Shown in pieces: positions 47,501 through 56,400 of a stretch of DNA of 64,000 nucleotides. Below the pieces are notes generated by a model. It did no database searches. It worked only from the letters and a program-made list of their open reading frames with translations, and was not told the DNA's origin. Source of the stretch: DASUNP01 sp963728545 (GTDB taxonomy: Bacteria; Acidobacteriota; Blastocatellia; UBA7656); NCBI GenBank assembly GCA_963728545.1, contig CAVSKO010000003.1, positions 2,666,001 to 2,730,000 of the forward strand, read 5' to 3'. The translations under genes and the position numbers were made by a program. Numbering within the stretch: position 1 is the stretch's first letter; every line of letters begins with the position of its first letter.

Positions 47501-48878
47501 TAATGCTAGGAAAACCGTAGTACGTATTCCCGCTGGGATCGTCAAGCCGCCCGCGCTGTTGTATCGCACCCGTCGGACCTAGTTGCCACCATTGCAACGC
47601 GCTTCGCGTGCTCGCGCCACCGGCGGGCAAAAATATAGTCTGCACGCACCAGATCGAGCCGTTGCGGTAGACAGCGTTTTGTATGACGGCATCTCCGTTG
47701 TTGATCTTCTGAACGGAGCCGAGCTGTGGCGCGAAGTTTCCGCCTCCCGGGGGAACGGTGTCCCACGGATTCGGCGTCGAAGGAAACGCAATGCCCCGAG
47801 TCAGCGTCTCTGACCCGACGCTTCCCGTGATCGTGCTCAGCCGAAGGAAGCCGCTTCCTCCCGAGTTGCCATTCCAGTTTTCGACTATGTGCACGGTCGA
47901 AAGCGTGTTGTCGTAGGTGACAGCGGGAACTTGAGAATTGCCCGTGTTGTCCTGGAAAAGCGTAAACGAGTTGCCCGTCCCGCCGTAAAGCCTGGCTTTG
48001 TCAAAGACGTAAATGTTCGAGGAAACGAAGGCCCTGTCACTGACACGATGCGTGTTTGATGTGACTACTATCCAGTCTTTGTTGAATCCGAGGTTCGGAT
48101 AATCTGCGAAAACCAGATTAGCTGCGTCCGTATCAATATCGTAGAGGCTCCAGGTTGCAGTCGGGTCGCCAGTCTGACTTACACCTACGAGCAAGGACGA
48201 AGTGGCAGTCCCAAAGTCAGTCAGCGAGATAAACATCCAGCGGTTTGTGAAAGGGTCGTAGGCCACCTTCGGGTCGAATACGTTGGAGTGACCAAAGGCT
48301 GCCCAAAAGCCGCTCAATGACATTGTGCTGATCGTGGCTCCGGCCCTGGTTTGAATTCTCACCTGGCTATTTAGCGCGACCATAAGGTGGTTCGGGCCGA
48401 CCGCGCCGTGTGTATCGGGCGGGATTCGAGTATTGTCGTCGGCCAGCGCCTGAAAGCTTGCTGATGGGGCTGGCGATGGGACCGCCGGCTCCAACTGCGT
48501 CTGAGCAGCGCGCGCCGCGTCCGTAGGCGTGTATGCGCCTGCGGGCACCTGGCGGGCCGGCGGTTCCTCAAGCGATTCAAGCGGCTCGTGTATGGTCTGT
48601 TAACGGATTACTGGTGGATTGATCCTTTCACGCTCGGCCAGATCAGAAAAGTTGATTCTCGCTGTCTGAGAGATCAGACCGCGCGTGCCCTGCAACGGCT
48701 CAATCTCTTTTTGACCGCGCGGGGCTTCGACGTTTTTCCGCGCGGGGGCTGCGCCGGATGTGCCGATTTGAGCGCACAACAATGTGCTCACAAGAGCGGC
48801 GCGGATTATTAACCTTAATCTGGAACTCAAGAAGTCTGCTCCCGCTATCTTCTGCCGGATGGTGTAGAATTGCTTCAA
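44583..48878 (-). pseudogene. Secreted multidomain phosphoesterase, in-frame stop after the signal region
   Basis: About 1431 residues if read through. Residues 1-92 carry a signal peptide (RLIIRAALVSTLLCAQIGTSG) and end at TAA 48602-48600; the same frame then continues open to 44583. Domains after the stop: beta-propeller-like region (DDNTRIPPDTHGAVGPNHLM), binding module, IPT/TIG, PF04185-type phosphoesterase (VFLLVEENHSFESVING; LLIITFDESNNSD; GGGHVATLVIS), a second IPT/TIG and a C-terminal concanavalin-like domain shared with 49004. As written, the large part lacks a signal peptide. A one-base change or error at the TAA would restore one protein. The phosphoesterase family includes phospholipase C and acid phosphatases. 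Confidence 0.82.
46614..47160. repeat. Shared secreted module, copy 3
   Basis: Minus-strand copy inside the phosphoesterase gene (VLYASEAPVKVGNWQVVSDA; CSGCGVQGWGWQDNGW). At DNA level it is strongly alike to copy 1 and copy 4. Confidence 0.8.
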
Positions 48879-48943
48879 CGCATTCCCTTTCTATGCTCGA
48901 TATATCTTAAATGAACTTGTGAGGAGAGACTCGGCTGATTGTC

Positions 48944-48985
48944 AGCAGGCGGCATCCCAACGTAAGCATCAGGATGCCGCCTGCT
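48944..48985. terminator. Hairpin between two secreted-enzyme genes
   Basis: A perfect 14-base inverted repeat, agcaggcggcatcc (48944-48957) and its complement (48972-48985), loop 14 bases. It follows the 3' end of the gene at 49004 on the minus strand. The run after it is not strongly T-rich, so terminator strength is uncertain. Confidence 0.65.
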
Positions 48986-49003
48986 AAGAAAGAATAATAG
49001 ATT

Positions 49004-52000
49004 TCATTGCCTGGCGGCCTTGAAATTGTCGAAGATGACGGTGCCTGGCACGTTTGCTTCGACCTGCCACGTGCCGCCTTTAAGCTCGAACAGGACTGTT
49101 CCGAGGCTCACAGACGCACTCCAGACTTCGCCATAACGCTGCGTCCAGGTGCCTGGCACCCCGGCGTTGTCGGGCGCAGTCTCAAAGATCACACTGTTGC
49201 TTGCTGCGTCGTGCCGTATGCGCCAGTACCTGTCATTGACTGCGTTAAAAGGCGCGCTAAGAAGTGTGGCCTTCGCCGCATTGATTCTCTTCTGCAAAAA
49301 GAGCGTGCCGCCCTCGACGTAAATGCGATAGTAGTTGTTGACGGTGTTGCCCAGAGTAAACATCGCGTCTGCGGCGGTGTTTGCCGCACCCGGCTGCACA
49401 ATCTCGACGTAGGCGTACCCGTTTGTGAAACTGAAGGCCGAAGCAGACTTGATCCCGTTATAATGAGACCCGCCGACATTCCGCAGCAATGGTCCGAACT
49501 CGATGTGCTGCCCGACCTCCGCGACCGGGACGCCCGCATCCGTAAAACCGCTAAAGAGATTGTTGGCCGTCCACTTCGACGTGTTCAGAGAGTTGTCGTT
49601 AAAGTCATCCTGTAACAGCACGGTTTCCGTTGTTTGCGACTGGGCATAAGTGTAGCCGTTAGCGAGAGTGCCGCTTTGCGCGTCCGCGTTGATAACAACA
49701 ACATTCACAACCCCGACAGGGTGAGGCGGAGTAGTAGCTGTTATTGACGTGCTACTCACCACCGATACGTTCGTAGCGCGCACGCCATCGAATTCCACCA
49801 CCGCGCCCGCCAGGAACCCGGTCCCTGTGACCGTCACATTAGTGCCACCCTGAGTGCTGCCTGAATTCGGGGACACGGAGCTTACGGTCGGGGCCGGGGT
49901 CGGCGGAGGCTGAGTATAGGTGAAACCATTAGAAAGCGTACCAGGTTGCCCGTCAGAATTCGTGACTACCACATCTACCGCACCTGCCGTGTGCGAAGGA
50001 GTTGTGGCAGTTATATGGGTAGCGTTTGTGACTACTACGTTGGTCGCCGCCGTACCTCCGAACCTTACACTTGCTCCTGATTGAAACCCTGTCCCTGTGA
50101 TCGTTACCGCAGTGCCCCCCGTGGTCGGGCCTGACGTGGGTGAAATATTAGAAACGGTCGGAGCAGGCGGAGGCGGTGGCGTGGTGTATGTGAACCCGTT
50201 AGTAAGCGTGCTCGACTGTCCGTCCGAATTCGTCACCACTACGTTTACACCGCCCGCCGCATGCGCCGGTGTACTAGCTGTTATCTGTGTCGCGCTCGTG
50301 ACTATTACATTCGTCGCCGCCGTACCCCCGAATGTCACGCCAGCGCCGGATAGGAAGCCCGTTCCCGTAACCGTTACCGCAGTACCCCCTGCCGTCGGAC
50401 CTGACGAGGGTGATACGCCGGTCACAGTCGGAGCAGGCGGTGGCGGTGGCGTATTGTATGTGAACCCATTAGCGAGCGTGCCCGACTGCCCGTCCGAATT
50501 CGTCACCACCACGTTTACACCGCCCGCCGCATGCGCCGGTGTACTAGCAGTTATCTGTGTCGCGTTTGTGACTACTACATTAGTCGCCGCTGTTCCGCCG
50601 AACGTCACGCCCGCTCCCGCCTGGAATCCCGTGCCGGTGATCGTCACGGCAGTGCTGCCCGTGGTCGGCCCGCTGGCCGGCGATACGTTGCTGACGGTCG
50701 GAGCAGGACTGGGTGGCCCGCTCCTCGGCAGTATCGTAGCGTCATTCTTCAACGCGCCCGGCGAACTGCTTAAGTATGTTGTCGGCGACAACACTATCTG
50801 GTCTATCAATAATCCGTCTTCACGCACCTGCACCCGCAACGTCTGTGACCCTGTTGTCTGAAAATATATCTGCGGCCCCAACACGCCCACTCCCCAACCG
50901 TTGTCTTGCCAGCCCCATCCCTGTACTCCGCACCCAGAGCAGTCTTCAAGGTTCATCTCTGTTGCAGAAGTAGTCCCTATCCTGTAGGTCGCTGCCTGGC
51001 TGCTTGTGACGCTTCCTGAAAATTGTATGAAGATAGAGTCATTGGCCCACTGGTCATTTTGAGCTTTGCCTCTTATCCACAAGCGGTAGGCTGTGTTGGC
51101 CTGCACGTTGAACGTCATCTCGAAGTAGTCTGCCGGGTTGGCTAAAGCCGTAGCTCGCTTAGGTGCCCCTGCATCCGGGTTATGTATGCGCGCGCCTCCT
51201 GCTGCTGTCGCATCCGACACCACTTGCCAGTTGCCTACCTTGGTCGCTTCCGACGCATACAGCACTATGTCCGTGGCTCCCGGAGGAGGTGGCGGAGGTT
51301 GAGTATATGTGAAGCCATTGCTGAGCGTGCCGCTTTGTGTGTCGGGATTGGTGACGACAACATCGACAGCCCCTGCCGAATGAGCAGGCGTGACGGCATT
51401 TATAGAAGTGGAGTTGACGACATTAACCGAACTGGCAGGCGATCCGCCGATCCTCACTGTTGCGCCGGTTTGAAAGTTCGTGCCGGTGATTGTGACGAAA
51501 GTGCCGCCGCCGGTCGAACCCGTGTTCGGCGAGATCGAAGTCACCGTCGGCGCCGGGCCGGGGTTTGGAGGGACTCCCGCTGTAGTGAATCGCCAGACTG
51601 GCCCGCTTGCTGTCACATTGGCCATCGTCTTGCTGACGATGCGCCAATAATAAGTCGTTCCCGGCGTCAATGTCTGCTGTAAGGTATAGCGCTCTACAAC
51701 GCCATCATCAACCCTGCCTATGAACTGGTCGGTTGCTAGCAGAGGCGGATTCGTGGTTGTCCCGAAATAGATGTCGAACTTGTGCGCCCATGGACCTCCT
51801 TCCCAGCTCAAAACCATGTTTGTAGTGGGCTGGCTCGCCGCGCCATCGGAAGGAGAAAGCAACGAGGGAGAGTCAGGCGGGAGAGGCGTGAACGGCGCTG
51901 TCTCGTTCGAATTCCACTTCCGGTCAAAGTGATTGACGAACCAATTGAAGAACCACGGCTTCGTGGTGAAGTAATTATGCTCCGCTTGCGAGTTTGAAGA

Positions 52001-52963
52001 CGGCCCGGTCCAGTTCGACGAGCCGAAGATAGTCCTGCCTTGCCCGTAGAGCAGTACCGCCTTCTCGTGATTCAGACCTTGATGATTTCTTATCTTTATC
52101 TGGACTCCCGCGTTGTAGAGCAGGTCGATGTTGTATGCGTCCCACTGCCGCGCAAGATTTCGATACTCTTGCTGCTCGGTTATCATGCGAACCGGTACGC
52201 CGCGCTCGCGCGCCTCGACCGTTCGGGCTGTGTACCGGTCGTTGGTGTGGCGGTACATGATTATATCTATCTTCTGATTCTCCTGATTCATGTAAAAGGC
52301 CGTGCGATTGTAAAAGTCCTCGCTGCCATCCGCGCTCGGCGGGAAGTTAAGCTCGGGGTCTATAGGGAATGTCGGGTAGTGGCGCGTAGGAGCACTTGTG
52401 ATGTTTCCATAGTTCGCGTAATTCGCAGTGTCGGTCCACAGATCGTCATACTTGGTCTTGAAACTGTTAACGACCGACGGATCGTCCGTGAAGTATATGG
52501 CTTCGTCAATGTAGTCCTGGAACGGGATGCTGGGAACAAAAAAGAAGGGGCCGAAGTTTGCCCCGCTGAATTCCAATTTATTCTGGCCTTCAAACAACAT
52601 CATCTTCCAATGCAGAATGCCGCCGCCCACTTTGAAGCGCATAGGGATTCCGGCATTTCTGAGCTGGTTCAGGATCGCCTCGTTTCCGGAGTAAGTGGGG
52701 TTGGCTCGCGGGTCAACCAGTATGCGCACACGCACTCCGGCATTGTGCCTGGCTATTATCTTGTTGGACACAGAGGTGTCCTGTATGAACCACAACGCGA
52801 CATCTATGCCCATCTGCTCGTTATCGATGAGAGTCCATAAAGGCTGGCGGCAGTCCTCAAAAGCAGTGTCACACAATCGTTCCTGGGCTGCGGCCGACTG
52901 CGAAACGAAACCCAGCCAAAGTAGCAGGCATATGCTCAAGGCGAATCTTTTTATCAACATCAT
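49004..52963 (-). CDS. Secreted multidomain phospholipase D-like protein
   Basis: 1319 residues from ATG 52963 (site aggaagcag; ATG 52960 equally good, and the frame opens 11 codons earlier). Signal peptide (FALSICLLLWLGFVSQSAAAQ). The N-terminal PLD domain has two HKD-type motifs: HWKMMLFEGQNKLEFSGANF and NHEKAVLLYGQGRTIFGSSN. Then come a fibronectin-like segment (PDSPSLLSPSDGAASQPTTN), one IPT/TIG domain, the shared module, four tandem IPT/TIG domains and the C-terminal concanavalin-like domain (DDFNDNSLNTSKWTANNLFS) ending FDNFKAARQ, as in 44583. PLD enzymes cleave or transfer phosphodiesters of lipids, nucleic acids or cardiolipin-type polymers. The first HKD has Trp between His and Lys and no Asp at the usual spot, so activity may be modified. 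Confidence 0.87.
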   Translation of the reverse strand: MMLIKRFALSICLLLWLGFVSQSAAAQERLCDTAFEDCRQPLWTLIDNEQMGIDVALWFIQDTSVSNKIIARHNAGVRVRILVDPRANPTYSGNEAILNQLRNAGIPMRFKVGGGILHWKMMLFEGQNKLEFSGANFGPFFFVPSIPFQDYIDEAIYFTDDPSVVNSFKTKYDDLWTDTANYANYGNITSAPTRHYPTFPIDPELNFPPSADGSEDFYNRTAFYMNQENQKIDIIMYRHTNDRYTARTVEARERGVPVRMITEQQEYRNLARQWDAYNIDLLYNAGVQIKIRNHQGLNHEKAVLLYGQGRTIFGSSNWTGPSSNSQAEHNYFTTKPWFFNWFVNHFDRKWNSNETAPFTPLPPDSPSLLSPSDGAASQPTTNMVLSWEGGPWAHKFDIYFGTTTNPPLLATDQFIGRVDDGVVERYTLQQTLTPGTTYYWRIVSKTMANVTASGPVWRFTTAGVPPNPGPAPTVTSISPNTGSTGGGTFVTITGTNFQTGATVRIGGSPASSVNVVNSTSINAVTPAHSAGAVDVVVTNPDTQSGTLSNGFTYTQPPPPPPGATDIVLYASEATKVGNWQVVSDATAAGGARIHNPDAGAPKRATALANPADYFEMTFNVQANTAYRLWIRGKAQNDQWANDSIFIQFSGSVTSSQAATYRIGTTSATEMNLEDCSGCGVQGWGWQDNGWGVGVLGPQIYFQTTGSQTLRVQVREDGLLIDQIVLSPTTYLSSSPGALKNDATILPRSGPPSPAPTVSNVSPASGPTTGSTAVTITGTGFQAGAGVTFGGTAATNVVVTNATQITASTPAHAAGGVNVVVTNSDGQSGTLANGFTYNTPPPPPAPTVTGVSPSSGPTAGGTAVTVTGTGFLSGAGVTFGGTAATNVIVTSATQITASTPAHAAGGVNVVVTNSDGQSSTLTNGFTYTTPPPPPAPTVSNISPTSGPTTGGTAVTITGTGFQSGASVRFGGTAATNVVVTNATHITATTPSHTAGAVDVVVTNSDGQPGTLSNGFTYTQPPPTPAPTVSSVSPNSGSTQGGTNVTVTGTGFLAGAVVEFDGVRATNVSVVSSTSITATTPPHPVGVVNVVVINADAQSGTLANGYTYAQSQTTETVLLQDDFNDNSLNTSKWTANNLFSGFTDAGVPVAEVGQHIEFGPLLRNVGGSHYNGIKSASAFSFTNGYAYVEIVQPGAANTAADAMFTLGNTVNNYYRIYVEGGTLFLQKRINAAKATLLSAPFNAVNDRYWRIRHDAASNSVIFETAPDNAGVPGTWTQRYGEVWSASVSLGTVLFELKGGTWQVEANVPGTVIFDNFKAARQ
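49636..50712. repeat. Tandem IPT/TIG-coding repeats
   Basis: Four consecutive repeats of about 260 bases encoding IPT/TIG Ig-like domains (GPTTGGTAVTITGTGF; TPAHAAGGVNVVVTNSDGQS), linked by proline-rich stretches. The two central repeats are almost identical, indicating recent tandem duplication. Confidence 0.85.
50730..51274. repeat. Shared secreted module, copy 4
   Basis: Minus-strand copy inside the phospholipase D gene (VLYASEATKVGNWQVVSDA; CSGCGVQGWGWQDNGWGVGV; REDGLLIDQIVLSPTTYL). Confidence 0.8.
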
Positions 52964-52996
52964 CTGCTTCCTCATCCTTGAATTGCACAAGTTCAA

Positions 52997-53426
52997 ATGT
53001 CAATGGGTGTCCGGTTTCCTTTCGGATATGTTTATTCGGGCAAAGATGAAGCGAGTGTCGTGCCGGGGATTGTAACCGGGCAAACCGTGGATCTGGTTTT
53101 TCAATCTTCATTAGCACATATTCTCAAGACGTATTTTTCGGAAGACAGAATGCTCAACGACTTTCGCACAGAGCAGAACCGGTAAATTGTCGCGCGCTAT
53201 ATACTACTCCGATACAGTGACTCATAAATCAGTACATCTTAATATTCAAGCCTATCCAGGTTTTATTCGCGCATAATCCGTCCAGCACATCCGAACCTCT
53301 TGCGGTAAAGCAGTGCCGACACGACCGCCTACCTTTTTCAATAGTGTAAACAGCGGGCTTCTTGCAAAACGAAATGGGAAGAGGCAGGTGAATAGGGAGG
53401 CGAGAATAATGGAGAGCGATTTCATG
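52997..53426. other. Intergenic region between NRPS and phospholipase D genes
   Basis: No gene recognised. 53190-53345 is moderately AT-rich. It would hold the promoter of the leftward phospholipase D gene and the end of the NRPS transcript. No convincing hairpin was seen. Confidence 0.45.
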
Positions 53427-56400
53427 CTACGCCCTGTTTAAAAAGTCTGACAGGTTTTCGGCCAGCTCTTTGACATGGCTTGTGATGCAGGTCAAATGGC
53501 CTCCGGGTACTATGCGCACTTCCACCTCATCTGTAACGCTTCCCCATCCCCAGGTGGAATCATAAGAATGGCCCGGAGGTGATTCAGCGGGAAGTAAAAG
53601 CGTCACCCTTCCGTTATATCGGCGCGGCACATACGCAGACATTGCTTTGACATAAGCGTCCATCACTTTTTTTCGACTTTCTTCAGCGGAACCTGTTTCC
53701 GCTTCGGGCAAAGCCGCGCCATTTTCCGGGCTGCTTGAAACCTTGTCAGGGAAATTCCTTAAAAGAGACTTCATACTTGAAGCAAAATGGCCGAGAGCCG
53801 CAATCTTATCTCGCAGACTAGCATGCGAAATTTCGCCGAGTCGCGCACTGTAGTACTCGCGAATCTCGCCTGCGCGCTCGACGCGGCGACGCCAGGCAAG
53901 AAATCGCTCTTGCCGCTCGTTGGTTCCGAAGCCCCGCAAGTGGTAGTAAGCGCTCAAGACCCTGTTCAGGGCGTGAAAGCGGGCATTCTCGCCCGTCGTG
54001 CAGATCAAGGCGAGCAGATCGACACGCTCGCCCCGGTCGGCGAGTTGACGAGCCATCTCGTATGCGATCAGCCCGCCATTGCAATGCCCGCCGAGTAGAT
54101 AAGGGCCTTCCGGCTGAAAGGCGCGAAGAGTTTCGATGTGATGCGCGGCCATCTCCTCTATAGTCGGCGGCACCGCTTCGTCATTGAGCCCGTGAGGCTG
54201 AAGCGCATAAAAAGGCTGATCATGTCCGAGATGGCGGGCGAGGCTCGAACAGTACAGGCCGCCTCCATTGAAATCTCCGTGCAGGTAATAAAAGGGGCGC
54301 TTCGTACCGGAAGGCTGTATCGGTACTAGAGGCGAGTCTGTATACCCTTCGGCCTGATTTATTAAAGCATTGGCCAGATGCTCAATCGTCGCCCCTTCAA
54401 AGAGAGTCGCCAGAGGCACCTTCTTGCCAAAGAGTCGCTCGACCCTGTCCATCATTCGCACGCTGAGCAGCGAGTGTCCGCCGAGGTCAAAGAAACTGTC
54501 CCTGATCCCTATCGGGCGGATTTGAAACAACTCTTCCCAAACTTCTACAAGCTGGTATTCGAGCGGGTTTCTCGGCTTGACATAAGTCCCGCCCGCCGTC
54601 TCTTTCTGCAAGTGTGGCGCGGGGAGCATTCGACGATTCACCTTGCCGTTTTGACTGAGCGGCAATGACTCAAGGATGATAAAGGTGGACGGGATCATGT
54701 AATGCGGCAGCCTGCTTCTCAGAAAGTCCTTCAGTCGCGCGGCTATCTCCTGTGGATCGACGCCCGCACAGTGCGGGGCGGGCACGACGTATGCCACCAG
54801 ACGTTTGTCACCCATTGCGTCTTCACGCGCCAATACAACCGCGCTGCTCGCGATTGAGTTGCGGGCAATGACCGCTTCAATTTCGCCCAACTCTATGCGA
54901 AATCCGTGAATCTTTACCTGGTCGTCTGCGCGCCCGCAAAACTCAATATTGCCATCCGGCAGGTAGCGAGCCAGATCACCTGTCTTATACAGTCGACTCT
55001 TATACAGGCGGCCGTCTTTACAATCCCCGAAAGGGTTCGGGATGAATTTTTCTGATGTGAGTTCAGGGCGGTTTAAGTACCCTCTTGCAAGCCCCGCCCC
55101 GCCTATGCATAGCTCTCCGGGAATGCCTACGGGGACAGGCTGGCCGTGGCGGTCCAGTATATAAACCTGCGCATTACTCACGGGTCGCCCTATCGGAACA
55201 CTCTTCAAATTCGAAATAGATTCTTCGCAACTCGTCAGGTCACAAACGGTCGTAACGACGGTGGCTTCCGTAGGGCCGTAGGTGTTGACGAGCCGGACCT
55301 TCTTGCCAACACGCTTTTGCCATAGCCTCAACTTTTCAGCCGACGCGCTCTCGCCTCCTATGATGATCAGCCGAAGATGAACGGGCAGCATCAATTCCTC
55401 CGAGCGAATGGCGTCCGCCACCTCGTGCCAATAAGCTGTCGGCAGGTCGAGCACGGTTATGCGCCACTCGCCGCACTTTTCAAGCAGTGACGAGATGGAA
55501 GAAGCCATGCCTTCGGTTCGAAGCACCAGGGTCGCGCCGCGCGTCAGACACGCGTAAATCTCTTCTGCGCTCGCATCAAAACTAATGGAAGCAAACTGTA
55601 AAACGCGATCACCAGGGCCGAGCGCGTAATGGCTCCCGGCGAACTGCGAAAAATTCACAAGCGAGCGGTGCTCGATCAACACCCCCTTGGGCGTCCCGGT
55701 CGAGCCGGACGTGTAAATCACATAAGCGAGGTTGTCGGCTTTCACCTCGACGTCGAGGTTTCGCTTGTCCTGTCGGTCTGTATGCTCTCGCTCAGAGTTG
55801 ACCGGGACCACAAGCGTCTCGAATTTAGAAAGTTTATCGAGCGATTTTTTTTCGGTGAGCACCACTCGGGGCCGCGCGTCCTGTAGAATCACCGAGAGGT
55901 GATCCGCCGGGTAAGAGGGGTCTAAAGGCAAATATGCCCCGCCCGCTTTTAGCGTTGCAAGCAGGCTCACAATCATATCGAGCGACCGATTCATACAAAC
56001 CGCGACTAAGACGTCAGGCCCTACCCCCAGCCGTCGTAAACGACGCGCCAGATGATTCGCCCTCTCGTTGAGCCGGCCGTAGCTCAGGCTCTCGCCGCCG
56101 AATATCACAGCCGTGGCGGCGGGCGTCCTCTCCGCTTGCAATTCGAACAGATGATGTATGCACGAGTTCGAGGAGTAGTCTGCCCCGGTGGCGTTCCATT
56201 CCACCAGCAACCGGCGGCGCTCGTCGTCGTCGAGGAGGGGCAGTGAGGCGAGTCTCTGATACGGGTTTTCGGCTATCGCTTTTAGAAGCGTCGCAAGCCC
56301 GCCGAGCATACTCCTGATCGCGTCGTCGTCAAAGCGGCGGCTGTCATAAGCCAGCCTGAACAGGAGTTCCTCTCCGGCCCATGCCGATAGCTCCATCGGG

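Noticed and set aside
49636..50712. Possible CRISPR-like repetition
   Set aside because: Unit length of about 260 bases, entirely coding, no short repeat/unique spacer structure.
50097..50861. 254-codon plus-strand ORF with internal repeats
   Set aside because: It is the antisense reading of the tandem IPT/TIG repeats; repetition is inherited from the real gene.
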